This document shows positions 1-8,179 of a stretch of 64,000 bases of DNA, piece after piece (within the stretch, counting starts at the first letter, position 1; the number at the start of each line of letters is the position of its first letter). The position numbers and the translations under genes are program-made. The notes beneath the pieces are model-generated. The model was not told the DNA's origin. It saw nothing but the letters and a program-made list of their open reading frames with translations, and did no database searches. Source of the DNA: Lutibacter agarilyticus (GTDB lineage: Bacteria; Bacteroidota; Bacteroidia; Flavobacteriales; Flavobacteriaceae); assembly GCF_900188235.1 (NCBI RefSeq), contig NZ_FZNT01000006.1:62001-126000 (forward strand), given 5' to 3'.

Positions 1-657
1 GAGCCTAGTGTAAAGAAAATTTTGGAAGCTGCCGATAAAAACTCTAAAATCTTGTTTTTATGTTCGCCTAATAATCCTACAGGAAATACTTTTTCTAAAG
101 AATCGGTAGAGGTTTTATTAAACATGTTCAACGGTTTGGTAGTAATTGATGAAGCTTATATTGATTTTTCAAAAGAGAAAAGTTGGTTGAAAAGATTGCA
201 TGAATTTCCGAATTTGGTAATTACTCAAACCTTGTCTAAAGCCTACGGAATGGCAGGTATTCGCTTGGGTATTTGTTATGCTTCCGAAGAAATTATTGCA
301 GTTTTAAATAAAATTAAACCCCCTTATAACGTAAACGAACTAACTCAAAAAAGAGCCATAAAACGTTTACTAGATGTTAAAAAGGTGAAAAGTGAGATTC
401 ATAAAATTTTAAAAGAGCGTACTCGATTAATTGAAAAGTTAAAAGACATTTCATTTATAAAAGAAATTTACAATACCGATGCTAATTTTGTGTTGGTTAA
501 AGTAGATGATGCAAACAAAAGGTATAGCCAATTAATTGATAAAGGAATTGTAATTAGAAATAGAACAACTCAACCATTATGTGAAAACACATTAAGGTTA
601 ACAGTTGGTACTAAAAGAGAAACAAAGATTTTAATACAAGCATTAAGCGAAATATAA
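1..657 (+). CDS. hisC: Histidinol-phosphate aminotransferase, C-terminal part
   Basis: PLP-dependent enzyme of histidine synthesis that converts imidazole acetol-phosphate to histidinol phosphate. The reading frame is open from base 1 (E-P-S-V-K-K-I-L...), so the gene starts upstream of the window and only the last 218 residues are visible. Seen: the class I/II aminotransferase motif 'CSPNNPTGN', the segment '[10 protein letters not shown]' that contacts the cofactor, and '[14 protein letters not shown]' with the lysine that would form the Schiff base. The family is usually about 345-350 residues, so roughly a third is missing. The stop is followed after one base by the hisB start, so the two are probably translationally coupled in one operon. 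Function is secure from motifs and context. Confidence 0.95.
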   Translation, partial: EPSVKKILEAADKNSKILFLCSPNNPTGNTFSKESVEVLLNMFNGLVVIDEAYIDFSKEKSWLKRLHEFPNLVITQTLSKAYGMAGIRLGICYASEEIIAVLNKIKPPYNVNELTQKRAIKRLLDVKKVKSEIHKILKERTRLIEKLKDISFIKEIYNTDANFVLVKVDDANKRYSQLIDKGIVIRNRTTQPLCENTLRLTVGTKRETKILIQALSEI

Positions 658-658
658 A

Positions 659-1795
659 ATGAGAAAAAAAGTTTTATTTATTGATCGAGATGGGACGATG
701 ATTAAAGAACCTGCCGATGAACAAATTGATGCATTTGATAAATTAGTATTTTATCCACAAGTATTTACATATTTAGGTAAAATTGCAAAAGAATTAGATT
801 TTGAATTAGCCATGATAACCAATCAAGATGGTTTGGGAACCGATGTGTATCCTGAAGATACTTTTTGGCCAGTTCATAATTTTATAATGGATTCTTTTGA
901 AAATGAAGGTGTTATGTTTTCGGATGTATTTATTGATAAAACTTTTCCTCACGAAAATGCAGATACACGTAAACCAAAAACAGGTTTGTTAACCAAATAT
1001 TTTTCTGATGAATATGATTTGGAAAATTCATTTGTAATTGGCGATCGTTTAACCGATGTTGAATTGGCAAAAAATTTGGGTGCTAAAGCAATTTTCATCA
1101 ATGATGACACAAATTTAGGAACCGATGAAATTTCTGTAAAAAGAAATGAATTAGACGAATTTATTGGTTTAGAAAGTAACGATTGGGAAAGAATTTACGA
1201 GTTTTTAAAGCTTGAAAATAGAACGGCTGAATTAACCAGAAATACCAACGAAACAAAGATTTATATCAAATTAAATTTAGACGGAACTGGTAAAAGCGAC
1301 ATTTCAACAGGAATTGCATTTTTTGATCATATGCTAGATCAAATTGCGCGACACGGAAATATGGATTTAACCATAAAAGTAAAGGGAGATTTAGAAGTTG
1401 ATGAACATCATACGGTTGAAGATACGATGATTGCTTTAGGTGAAGTTTTTGCCAAAGCATTAGGTAATAAATTAGGGATTGAACGTTATGGTTTTTGCTT
1501 GCCAATGGATGATTGTTTAGCACAAGTAGCTATTGATTTTGGAGGAAGAAACTGGTTGGTTTGGGATGCTGATTTTAAGCGTGAAATGATTGGTGCTATG
1601 CCAACTGAAATGTTTTACCACTTGTTTAAATCTTTTACTGATGGAGCGCGTTGTAATTTAAATATCAAAGCTGAAGGTGTAAACGAACACCATAAAATTG
1701 AAGGCATATTTAAAGCCTTTGCAAAAGCTATGAAAGCTGCTGTAAAAAGAGATTCAGAAAAAATGATTTTGCCAAGTACAAAAGGACTTTTATAA
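659..1795 (+). CDS. hisB: Bifunctional histidinol-phosphatase / imidazoleglycerol-phosphate dehydratase
   Basis: Carries out two non-consecutive steps of histidine synthesis. Residues 1 to about 165 are a HAD-type phosphatase with the nucleophile motif 'DRDGT' (D9, D11). From about residue 190 an IGP dehydratase domain follows, with the metal-binding histidine motifs '[13 protein letters not shown]', 'DEHHTVEDT' and '[18 protein letters not shown]'. The fused form of 378 residues is typical of Bacteroidota and Enterobacteria; many other bacteria have the dehydratase alone. The ATG at 659 begins one base after the hisC stop. A 19-bp inverted repeat follows the stop, before hisH. Confidence 0.97.
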   Translation: MRKKVLFIDRDGTMIKEPADEQIDAFDKLVFYPQVFTYLGKIAKELDFELAMITNQDGLGTDVYPEDTFWPVHNFIMDSFENEGVMFSDVFIDKTFPHENADTRKPKTGLLTKYFSDEYDLENSFVIGDRLTDVELAKNLGAKAIFINDDTNLGTDEISVKRNELDEFIGLESNDWERIYEFLKLENRTAELTRNTNETKIYIKLNLDGTGKSDISTGIAFFDHMLDQIARHGNMDLTIKVKGDLEVDEHHTVEDTMIALGEVFAKALGNKLGIERYGFCLPMDDCLAQVAIDFGGRNWLVWDADFKREMIGAMPTEMFYHLFKSFTDGARCNLNIKAEGVNEHHKIEGIFKAFAKAMKAAVKRDSEKMILPSTKGLL

Positions 1796-1808
1796 TGTAA
1801 GATATTAA

Positions 1809-1859
1809 ATATTAGAAGTTAAAAGTTAAGCATACAATTAAACTTTTAACTTCTAATAT
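1809..1859. repeat. 19-bp inverted repeat between hisB and hisH
   Basis: Arms 1809-1827 and 1841-1859 are perfect inverted copies (left arm 'atattagaagttaaaagtt') around a 13-base loop. There is no T-run directly after it and the his genes continue downstream, so a full terminator is unlikely. It may be an intergenic palindromic repeat or an attenuating/processing hairpin in the his transcript. Words from the arms ('acttctaatag', 'taatatct') recur in the hisIE-DUF2461 spacer near 5010-5035. Confidence 0.7.
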
Positions 1860-1880
1860 CTAACTTTTAAAATCAAAAAA

Positions 1881-2462
1881 TTGAAAATAGTTATAATTAA
1901 TTACGGAGCAGGAAATATTCAGTCTATAAAATTCGCTATAAAGCGTTTAGGCTACGAAGCTGTGTTATCGCATGATGAAGAAGAAATAAGAAATGCCGAT
2001 AAAGTTATTTTTCCGGGTGTAGGTGAAGCAAGTAGTGCTATGGAAATGCTAAAATCTACAGGCTTAGATAAAGTAATTCCAACCTTAACGCAACCTGTTT
2101 TAGGGATTTGTTTGGGAATGCAATTGATGTGTAAGTATTGTGAAGAAGGTGATACCAAGGGATTAAATATTTTTGATTGCGATGTGTTGCGTTTTGATGA
2201 AAGTGAAAAAGTACCACAAATTGGATGGAATCAAATTGAAAATTTAAAATCGGATCTGTTCAAAGGAATTAAAGAAAAAGAATATATGTATTTGGTGCAT
2301 AGTTATTATGTTCCAATGAACAATGAAGCCATTGCAACCACCAATTACGGATTAAAATATGCTTCGGCATTGCAAGAAAAAAACTTTTATGGCGTGCAAT
2401 TTCACCCAGAAAAAAGTAGCAAAGCTGGAGAACAAATAGTGCGAAATTTTTTAGAAATGTAA
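1881..2462 (+). CDS. hisH: Imidazole glycerol phosphate synthase, glutaminase subunit
   Basis: Class I glutamine amidotransferase that supplies ammonia to HisF for imidazole ring formation. Seen: N-terminal 'INYGAGN', the nucleophile elbow 'GICLGMQLM' with the catalytic cysteine, and C-terminal 'GVQFHPEKS' with the catalytic histidine and glutamate. The length of 193 residues is normal. The start is TTG at 1881: the protein must begin 'MKIVIINYGAGN' and no ATG lies upstream in frame. The partner HisF is two genes downstream, separated by hisA, as usual in this phylum. Confidence 0.95.
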   Translation: MKIVIINYGAGNIQSIKFAIKRLGYEAVLSHDEEEIRNADKVIFPGVGEASSAMEMLKSTGLDKVIPTLTQPVLGICLGMQLMCKYCEEGDTKGLNIFDCDVLRFDESEKVPQIGWNQIENLKSDLFKGIKEKEYMYLVHSYYVPMNNEAIATTNYGLKYASALQEKNFYGVQFHPEKSSKAGEQIVRNFLEM

Positions 2463-2480
2463 ATAAATTAAGGCTGTAGT

Positions 2481-2543
2481 GTCATATCTATGAAAACAGG
2501 AATCTAAACAGTGTAATAAATGGATTCTTACCTACGCAGGAAT
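2481..2543. repeat. REP-like palindromic doublet, copy 1
   Basis: The spacer after hisH holds 'gtcatatctatg...aggaatct' on the + strand. On the - strand, ending near 2543, it holds 'attcctgcgtaggtaagaat'. The two halves are similar and point towards each other. The same design occurs at 4241-4305. The halves resemble the intergenic hairpin repeat 'gtcattcctgcg..aggaatc' found in many bacterial genomes (from memory, not searched). It is partly decayed. Confidence 0.5.
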
Positions 2544-2568
2544 TAAAGGTTTTAAGTTATAAATGAAT

Positions 2569-2645
2569 CGTCACCCTGAACTTGATTCAGGGTCGCAATA
2601 AAGTAGGATTGTTGAATGAGATACTGAAACAAGTTCAGTATGACG
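2569..2645. repeat. REP-like palindromic doublet, copy 2
   Basis: Two imperfect copies of one 28-base unit lie head to head. The + strand copy starts 'cgtcaccctgaacttgattc'; the - strand copy, read from 2645, starts 'cgtcatactgaacttgtttc'. Each forms a hairpin: 2574-2580 with 2586-2592, and 2621-2628 with 2634-2641. Each carries a conserved GTCA just outside the stem. This inverted pair with a conserved tetranucleotide is the layout of REP doublets (BIMEs), which in other bacteria are linked to RAYT transposases. No such transposase gene is in the window. Confidence 0.65.
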
Positions 2646-2669
2646 GAATAAAAAAGAATAAAGTAAACA

Positions 2670-3419
2670 ATGAGAATAATACCAGCAATAGATATCATCA
2701 ACGGAAAATGTGTACGACTTTCAAAAGGAGATTATGCAACTGAAAAGGTGTATAATGAAAATCCGTTAGAAGTGGCTAAAATGTTTCAAGATCACGGAAT
2801 TCAACATTTGCATTTGGTTGATTTAGACGGAGCAAAAGCAAGTCATATAGTGAATTATAAAGTATTAGAAACCATTGCTTCAAATACGAATTTATCAATT
2901 GATTTTGGTGGTGGATTGAAATCTGATGAGGATTTGAAAGTCGCGTTTGAAAGTGGAGCTAATCAAATTACAGGTGGAAGTATTGCTGTTAAAAATCCTG
3001 AAATATTTAAAAGTTGGCTTGAGAAATTTGGTGCAGATAAAATTATTTTAGGTGCCGATGCCAATAACGAAAAAGTGGCTATTAGCGGTTGGTTAGAAGA
3101 ATCTGATAAAGAACTAATTCCTTTCATTCAAAGTTATTTAAAAGAAGGTGTGAGTTATGTAATTTGTACAGATATTTCAAAAGACGGCATGTTACAAGGA
3201 CCTTCATTTGATTTGTATCAAAAAATATTAGATCAAACCAATGTTGTCACTTCGAGCGCAGTCGAGAAGATAAAACTAATAGCTTCAGGAGGAATTTCAA
3301 CCTATGATGAATTGCCACGTTTAGCTGAAATGGGCTGTGAAGGAACCATTGTTGGTAAAGCCATTTACGAGCATAAAATTAGTATGAAACAGATTGAAAA
3401 TTTTATTTTAAATAATTAG
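2670..3419 (+). CDS. hisA: ProFAR isomerase with an in-frame repeat insertion
   Basis: (Beta/alpha)8-barrel isomerase converting ProFAR to PRFAR. Seen: '[14 protein letters not shown]' with the first catalytic aspartate, '[12 protein letters not shown]', '[17 protein letters not shown]' with the second, and the phosphate-binding 'IASGGIS'. At 249 residues it is a little longer than related HisA proteins, which as I recall are near 240. The extra residues are 'VVTSSAVE' at 192-199, between the barrel helix ending 'KILDQTN' and the strand 'IKLIASGG'. They are encoded by a REP-like element at 3245-3269. The frame is kept and all active-site motifs are intact, so the enzyme is probably functional. 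Confidence 0.95.
   Translation: MRIIPAIDIINGKCVRLSKGDYATEKVYNENPLEVAKMFQDHGIQHLHLVDLDGAKASHIVNYKVLETIASNTNLSIDFGGGLKSDEDLKVAFESGANQITGGSIAVKNPEIFKSWLEKFGADKIILGADANNEKVAISGWLEESDKELIPFIQSYLKEGVSYVICTDISKDGMLQGPSFDLYQKILDQTNVVTSSAVEKIKLIASGGISTYDELPRLAEMGCEGTIVGKAIYEHKISMKQIENFILNN
3245..3269. repeat. REP-like element inside hisA
   Basis: The bases 'tgtcacttcgagcgcagtcg' followed by 'agaag' have the same plan as the intergenic repeats here: GTCA, then a quasi-palindrome with TCGA in both arms. The related repeat at 49451 reads 'gtcacactgagtttgtcgaa'. It lies in a surface-loop position of HisA and encodes T-S-S-A-V-E-K and flanking residues. Identity as a repeat is inferred from this likeness and from recalling similar words in other flavobacterial genomes. 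Confidence 0.6.
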
Positions 3420-3483
3420 TAATTAGCTTTTAGCCGTTAGCCTTTAGCTAATTGCCAAGAGCCAAAAGCGAAAAGCTATTAAA
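3420..3483. repeat. hisA-hisF spacer with inverted and direct 'ttagc' words
   Basis: The spacer has an imperfect inverted repeat, 'aattagcttttagc' (3421-3434) against 'gcgaaaagctatt' (3468-3480). Between them are further copies of 'ttagc' and 'agccaaaagc'. It directly precedes the hisF start at 3484, so the right arm may cover or expose the hisF ribosome entry site. This is a sequence observation only. Confidence 0.5.
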
Positions 3484-4239
3484 ATGTTAACAAAAAGAAT
3501 AATACCTTGTTTAGATATTAAAAACGGAAGAACCGTAAAAGGTGTCAATTTTGTAGATTTACGAGATGCTGGTGATCCTGTTGAATTGGCGGAGATTTAT
3601 GCAAATGAAGGTGCTGATGAATTGGTGTTTTTAGACATTACAGCTACAGAACAACGTAGAAAAACATTAGTTGAATTGGTAATGCATGTCGCTGAAAAAG
3701 TAAATATTCCATTTACTGTTGGTGGTGGAATTTCATCAGTAGAAGATGTTGAAGTTTTATTAAACTCGGGAGCAGATAAGGTTTCTATAAACTCTTCCGC
3801 AGTAAAAAATCCGCAATTAATCAATGATTTGGCGGCAAGATTTGGAAGTCAGTGTGTAGTAGTTGCAATAGATGCGAAACAAATTAATGGCGAGTGGATG
3901 GTGCATTTGGTTGGAGGAAAAGTCCCTACAGATATTAAATTATTTGACTGGGCAAAAGAAGTTGAAAAACGTGGTGCAGGTGAAATTTTATTCACATCAA
4001 TGGATCACGATGGAACAAAAAACGGTTTTGCAAATAAAGCGTTAGCTTATTTAAGTGAATTGGTAAATATTCCAATTATTGCTTCTGGAGGTGCTGGAAA
4101 TATGCAACATTTTGCTGATACTTTTATTGAGGGAAAAGCTGATGCAGCTTTAGCCGCTAGTGTTTTTCACTTTAAAGAAATAGAAATTGTAGATTTAAAA
4201 AACGAATTAAAAAATCAAGGTGTTGCTGTTAGGTTATAG
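3484..4239 (+). CDS. hisF: Imidazole glycerol phosphate synthase, cyclase subunit
   Basis: (Beta/alpha)8-barrel cyclase that uses ammonia from HisH to make IGP and AICAR from PRFAR. Seen: '[19 protein letters not shown]' with the catalytic aspartate of strand 1, '[13 protein letters not shown]', 'VVAIDAKQ' with the second aspartate, and 'IIASGGAGN'. The length of 251 residues is standard. It shows the ancestral half-barrel similarity to HisA just upstream, including 'GGG' and 'ASGG' at equivalent strands. Confidence 0.97.
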   Translation: MLTKRIIPCLDIKNGRTVKGVNFVDLRDAGDPVELAEIYANEGADELVFLDITATEQRRKTLVELVMHVAEKVNIPFTVGGGISSVEDVEVLLNSGADKVSINSSAVKNPQLINDLAARFGSQCVVVAIDAKQINGEWMVHLVGGKVPTDIKLFDWAKEVEKRGAGEILFTSMDHDGTKNGFANKALAYLSELVNIPIIASGGAGNMQHFADTFIEGKADAALAASVFHFKEIEIVDLKNELKNQGVAVRL

Positions 4240-4240
4240 T

Positions 4241-4305
4241 GTCATTTCTACCAAGGTAAGCATCTTTAGTCATGCATAAACAGATTTCTGCCTACGCGGA
4301 ATGAC
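4241..4305. repeat. REP-like palindromic doublet, copy 3
   Basis: The element runs from GTCA at 4241 to TGAC ending at 4305. The right half read on the - strand is 'gtcattccgcgtaggcagaa'; the left half is 'gtcatttctaccaaggtaag'. It has the same arrangement and related sequence to 2481-2543. It sits right after the hisF stop, which ends at 4239. Confidence 0.55.
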
Positions 4306-4365
4306 AGAAAGTTGTTTTAAAGAAGTTCGAATAGCGATAGTTTAAAAAGATAATAACTGATAATT

Positions 4366-4965
4366 ATGAATATAGATTTTAATAAGAATAACGATGGTTT
4401 AGTTCCTGCTATTATTCAAGATTTTGTAACCAGACAAGTTTTAATGTTGGGTTATATGAACAAAGAAGCGTACGAGAAAACAGTTGAAACTGGAAAAGCT
4501 ACTTTTTTTAGTAGAACTAAAGATAGGTTATGGACTAAAGGCGAAGAAAGTGGTAATTTTTTAAACGTGGTTTCTATAAAAAATGATTGTGATAGTGATT
4601 CTTTGTTGATAAAAGTAAAGCCCGTTGGCCCAACTTGCCATAAAGGAACTGATACTTGTTGGGATGAAGTAAATGAACAATCTTTCGGTTTTCTTTCTGA
4701 ATTAGAGAGTGTAATTACTAGTAGAAGAGTAAATGCCAATTCAGAAAAAAGTTATGTGGCATCTTTATTTGAAAAAGGAATCAATAAAATTGCTCAAAAA
4801 GTAGGAGAAGAAGCGGTTGAAATAGTTATTGAAGCTAAAGATGATAATGAAGAGTTATTCTTAAATGAAGGCGCAGATTTGTTGTTTCATTATTTAATTT
4901 TATTACAAGCTAAAGGATATACCTTAAAAGATATTGTTAAGATTTTAGAAGGAAGACATAAGTAA
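4366..4965 (+). CDS. hisI: Bifunctional phosphoribosyl-AMP cyclohydrolase / phosphoribosyl-ATP pyrophosphatase
   Basis: HisIE fusion for steps 2 and 3 of histidine synthesis. Residues 1 to about 105 are the cyclohydrolase, with 'MLGYMNKEAY', 'FFSRTKDRLWTKGEESGN' and the zinc site 'GPTCHKGTDTCW'. From about 110 the MazG-like pyrophosphatase follows, with 'SYVASLFEKGINKIAQKVGE' and 'EEAVEIVIEAKDDNEEL'. The 199-residue fused form is usual in this phylum. It is the last recognisable his gene here; hisG and hisD are expected upstream of the window. Confidence 0.96.
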   Translation: MNIDFNKNNDGLVPAIIQDFVTRQVLMLGYMNKEAYEKTVETGKATFFSRTKDRLWTKGEESGNFLNVVSIKNDCDSDSLLIKVKPVGPTCHKGTDTCWDEVNEQSFGFLSELESVITSRRVNANSEKSYVASLFEKGINKIAQKVGEEAVEIVIEAKDDNEELFLNEGADLLFHYLILLQAKGYTLKDIVKILEGRHK

Positions 4966-4995
4966 TTACGAATTACGAATTACGAATTGCGAATT
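4964..4995. repeat. 7-bp tandem repeat after hisI
   Basis: Four tandem copies of 'aattacg' (the last is 'aattgcg') run from the hisI stop codon, at 4964, 4971, 4978 and 4985. Such a short tandem array can vary in copy number by slippage. It overlaps the stop but cannot change the reading frame of HisI. Confidence 0.75.
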
Positions 4996-5051
4996 TTTAG
5001 AATTAACTTCTAATAGCGTATATTTAATATCTAAAATTTAATATTTTGAAT

Positions 5052-5720
5052 ATGATTTCAATATCTACATTAGACTTTTTGAAGCAGCTAAAACGGAATA
5101 ACAACCGTGAATGGTTTGCTGAACATAAGGCTGAATTTCAAATAGAACAACAAAAAGTGAAAGACTTTTACAATGCTATTGAGGAGCAATTAAAAGCACA
5201 CGATGACATTGATAAATTTAAGTTGTTTAGAATTTATAGAGACGTTCGTTTTTCAAAAGATAAAACACCGTATAAACCGCATTTTGCAGGTTCATTTTCT
5301 AGAGCAACAAATCGTTTACGCGGAGGCTATTATTTAAGAATTCGTCCGGGAGAAAGTTTTTTAGCTGGTGGATTTTGGGAGCCAAATAAAGAAGATTTAT
5401 TGCGAATAAGAAAAGAATTTGAAATGGATACTTCAGAAATTCGTTCAATAATTGCAAATGAAAATTTTGTGGAGTGTTTTGGTGAATTGCAAGGTAACGC
5501 CTTAAAAACTGCACCAAGAGGTTTTGATAAAGAGCATCCTGATATGGATTTAATTAAAATGAAGCAATTTATTGTTGTTCAAAATTTTACAGATCAAGAA
5601 GTTACAGCTCCCAATTTTATAGACGAAGTAGGTAAAAGTTATCAAACGATGCGTCCGTATTTTGATTATATGAGTGAAATACTTACCACTGATTTAAATG
5701 GAGAATCTATTATAGGTTAA
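5052..5720 (+). CDS. DUF2461 family protein
   Basis: Member of the DUF2461 / TIGR02453 family, widespread in bacteria and of unknown biochemical role. Seen: the N-terminal 'LDFLKQLKRNNNREWFAEHK', the central 'LFRIYRDVRFSKDKTPYKPHFAGSF' and 'GGYYLRIRPGESFLAGGFW', all hallmarks of the family. I chose ATG at 5052; a TTG at 5046 would add two residues. It follows hisI by 86 bases and may still be cotranscribed with it, but no functional link to histidine is known. A strong hairpin terminator follows. Confidence 0.85.
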   Translation: MISISTLDFLKQLKRNNNREWFAEHKAEFQIEQQKVKDFYNAIEEQLKAHDDIDKFKLFRIYRDVRFSKDKTPYKPHFAGSFSRATNRLRGGYYLRIRPGESFLAGGFWEPNKEDLLRIRKEFEMDTSEIRSIIANENFVECFGELQGNALKTAPRGFDKEHPDMDLIKMKQFIVVQNFTDQEVTAPNFIDEVGKSYQTMRPYFDYMSEILTTDLNGESIIG

Positions 5721-5722
5721 AA

Positions 5723-5766
5723 AAAACAGGTTGTCTTAAAAGTTTACTTTTTAGACAACCTGTTTT
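5723..5766. terminator. Bidirectional terminator between DUF2461 gene and nuclease gene
   Basis: A 14-bp perfect stem ('aaaacaggttgtct', 5723-5736, with 5753-5766) is extended by an inner 5-bp stem across one mismatch. A-rich and T-rich ends give a T-run on both strands. It lies between two convergent genes and probably ends both transcripts. Confidence 0.9.
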
Positions 5767-5787
5767 ATATGAATCAGTTAGGGTAAG

Positions 5788-7890
5788 TTATTCTACAATT
5801 ATTCTTTTTGTAGCAACAGCTTCATCACTTTTCACTTTTAATAAATATACTCCACTTGGAATATGATCAATCATCACTTTGTTATCTCTTGATGAAGGGG
5901 TTTTGATACTTTTTATAAGTTGCCCTGTGATAGCAAACAATTGAATAGTGTTTATTTCGTTATTAGATAAACGAATTGTTATTGAATTATTTTTTGAAGG
6001 ATTAGGATACACATTAAATAAATCAGCAACAAATTTGTATACACTTAGTGTTGTTGCGTGTGAGCCAATTCCATCAATAACGTCTTTTCCTAAAATATCC
6101 CATTCACTCTCAGTATAGTCTGTCCTTGGCGCTATAACAGAAGATTTTCTTCTTAATGTTTGATCTTTAGCGAAATCAGAACTGTTATTAATTACGCCTA
6201 CAATATCAATTAAAATTCCATTTTTAAATAAGCCAACTGGATCGTTTCCATTAAAGTCAATTGGAGCCCCATTTTTTGTAGTATTAGCTAAGTTTAGCAA
6301 GGCTGTAATAGCACCGCTATTCACAATACTATATACGTTACCATTAGATAATGAGCCACTTAAGGTTAGTTCATTTACCCAAGAACCAGCTCCATTAACT
6401 TGTTTTTTAATTGAATAGATACTTAAGTTAATGGTATTACCAGTATAGTTTGCGATTTCAATAGCTTTATTATTTCCTCCACCTTCAACATATTCAGAGA
6501 TAAACAAATCATTTGCTCCAGATTGTTGCTTTAAAGTAGTAACTTGTAAAGTATTACTAACTAATGAAGTATTGTTATCAGCGTCCTTTGCATAAACAGT
6601 AAAGTTGTAGGTTGTTTCCGACGATAAAGAAATTGCAGTATATGAATTTGGAGCAATAGATGCTAAAAACACACCATCTTTAAAAACTTCGTAAGATGTA
6701 ACTTCAACATTGTCAGTTGCAGCAGTCCAATTTAAATCTACAGACGAGCTAGAGATGTTTGAAGAAATTAAATCGGTAATTGTTGAAGGTTTTTCAGTAT
6801 CAATAAAATTATCAGTTGTCACTTTTTTTGTATTACTAACAGTTGATGTATTTCCTGCAGCATCTTTTGCGTATACTGTAAAATTGTATGCAGTATTTTT
6901 AGTTAAACCTGTAACTGTTTTTGAATTTGTTGTAGAAGTGGTATATAAAGTGCCGTCAACAAAAATTTCATATTTAGAAATACCAATATTGTCGGTAGAA
7001 ACAGTCCAAGTCAAATCTACGGTGGTGTTTGTAATGTTTGAAGCAACTAAATTTGTTGGAGTTGTAGGGGTTTCTGTATCAGGAACAGTATTCCAACGAT
7101 CTTCTGCAACAGGTCCTCCCCAAATTTGAGTTGCTAGGTTTGGGTTATCAATAAAAGGATTTCTATTTCCCTGACCGTAAGTATTAGAAGTATTTTGTAA
7201 ATAATCATTTCTATTGTCTTCATAATTAGAAACAGGATCTTCAGCATTCCATTCTAAAAGAAGATCAATCATGTTTGAATCTATTGAGTTTGTAGATCCA
7301 ATAGTTACATTGTTAGGGTAACATCTGTCACCATAACGTAAGTACATATACATCATCATTCTTGCAACGTCTCCTTTCCATTCGTCTCCAGGATACCAAC
7401 CGCTACTTATTTGCCCTGAGTTTCCAGAACCATCAATAAATTTTAAGCTACCTCTAGCGCCATTTCTAACTACATCACTAGCTCTTAGATGATGTACATC
7501 TGCACCAGGACCACTAGTTTCTAAATTAGGTATTCCAAGTGATTTTGGATAAGTGTGTTCTCTGTTCCATTCGCAGGAGTTGCCTCCACCAAAATAAGCT
7601 TTATCTCTTGTTCTATGGTCATCATCAGTATTGCTTAGACAAGTATTATTGCTGTAACCATACAATAAATAAACATTATCTGCTGAATCAGGAACTAAAT
7701 CTACAATTTTAAGGGCTTCTCTAGCCTCATCGTAGCTTAAATTATAGGTGTGAGTAGTCGTGATTTTTGAAGCTAATTCGTTTTTTAAATCTAGACCTGT
7801 TTTTGTAAGTGTAACATCACTATAATATGTCTGTTGGCAAAATCCTATATTTGCAGTTAAACATATAATAAAGAGTAATAGTTTTTTCAT
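5788..7890 (-). CDS. Secreted endonuclease I with FN3, lamin-tail and T9SS type A sorting domains
   Basis: Extracellular nuclease, 700 residues. Order seen: signal peptide 1-18 ('MKKLLLFIICLTANIGFC'); endonuclease I domain about 20-260, with 'EWNREHTYPKSLG' (H112) and 'GPGADVHHLRASD' (131-134) as the metal/catalytic region; two fibronectin type III repeats, about 270-360 and 367-455, each with 'TVDLTW' or 'SVDLNW' and 'YNFTVYAKDA'; a lamin-tail-like beta domain about 460-605 ('DLFISEYVEGGGNNKAIEI'); and a C-terminal T9SS type A signal about 621-700 ('VYPNPSKNN' ... 'GVYLLKVKSD'). The protein should be exported by Sec, then T9SS, and anchored or released. Likely role: breaking down external DNA for nucleotides or phosphate. 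It stands alone, transcribed against the his operon. Confidence 0.9.
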   Translation of the reverse strand: MKKLLLFIICLTANIGFCQQTYYSDVTLTKTGLDLKNELASKITTTHTYNLSYDEAREALKIVDLVPDSADNVYLLYGYSNNTCLSNTDDDHRTRDKAYFGGGNSCEWNREHTYPKSLGIPNLETSGPGADVHHLRASDVVRNGARGSLKFIDGSGNSGQISSGWYPGDEWKGDVARMMMYMYLRYGDRCYPNNVTIGSTNSIDSNMIDLLLEWNAEDPVSNYEDNRNDYLQNTSNTYGQGNRNPFIDNPNLATQIWGGPVAEDRWNTVPDTETPTTPTNLVASNITNTTVDLTWTVSTDNIGISKYEIFVDGTLYTTSTTNSKTVTGLTKNTAYNFTVYAKDAAGNTSTVSNTKKVTTDNFIDTEKPSTITDLISSNISSSSVDLNWTAATDNVEVTSYEVFKDGVFLASIAPNSYTAISLSSETTYNFTVYAKDADNNTSLVSNTLQVTTLKQQSGANDLFISEYVEGGGNNKAIEIANYTGNTINLSIYSIKKQVNGAGSWVNELTLSGSLSNGNVYSIVNSGAITALLNLANTTKNGAPIDFNGNDPVGLFKNGILIDIVGVINNSSDFAKDQTLRRKSSVIAPRTDYTESEWDILGKDVIDGIGSHATTLSVYKFVADLFNVYPNPSKNNSITIRLSNNEINTIQLFAITGQLIKSIKTPSSRDNKVMIDHIPSGVYLLKVKSDEAVATKRIIVE

Positions 7891-8179
7891 AAAAAATGTA
7901 TTTAAAAATTTAAAAACACGAATTTATAGAAAATTTTATAGGACTGTACAATATTTTGTGTTTTAGCTATTTAATAATTGAAAAAATGATTTTGAAATTC
8001 ATAGGTAAAAATTTTAAATTTGTCCATTGGAAAAATTGTCGAATAAAAATAATATAAGATCTAATAAACTCTTATATATAGAAAATTTAACAAGGATAAA
8101 CGTATTCATATGTGTTTAAAACAAATTAGCGGTCATTGTAAAATAGCATATTGTAAAGTATATACAGGCAAATAAAATA
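7891..8179. other. Divergent intergenic region, no gene seen
   Basis: This 289-base AT-rich region separates the divergent nuclease (-) and BP74-like (+) genes, so both promoters should lie here. No open frame of note, hairpin or clear TAnnTTTG box with a partner -33 element stands out. Confidence 0.5.

Noticed and set aside
1809-1859. Histidine attenuator or rho-independent terminator
   Set aside because: No histidine-codon leader peptide and no T-run after the hairpin; it lies within the operon rather than before hisG.
6710-7129. 139-codon open frame opposite the FN3 part of the nuclease gene
   Set aside because: Shadow of the threonine- and valine-rich FN3 codons on the other strand; hydrophobic, low-complexity product without a promoter or recognisable domain.
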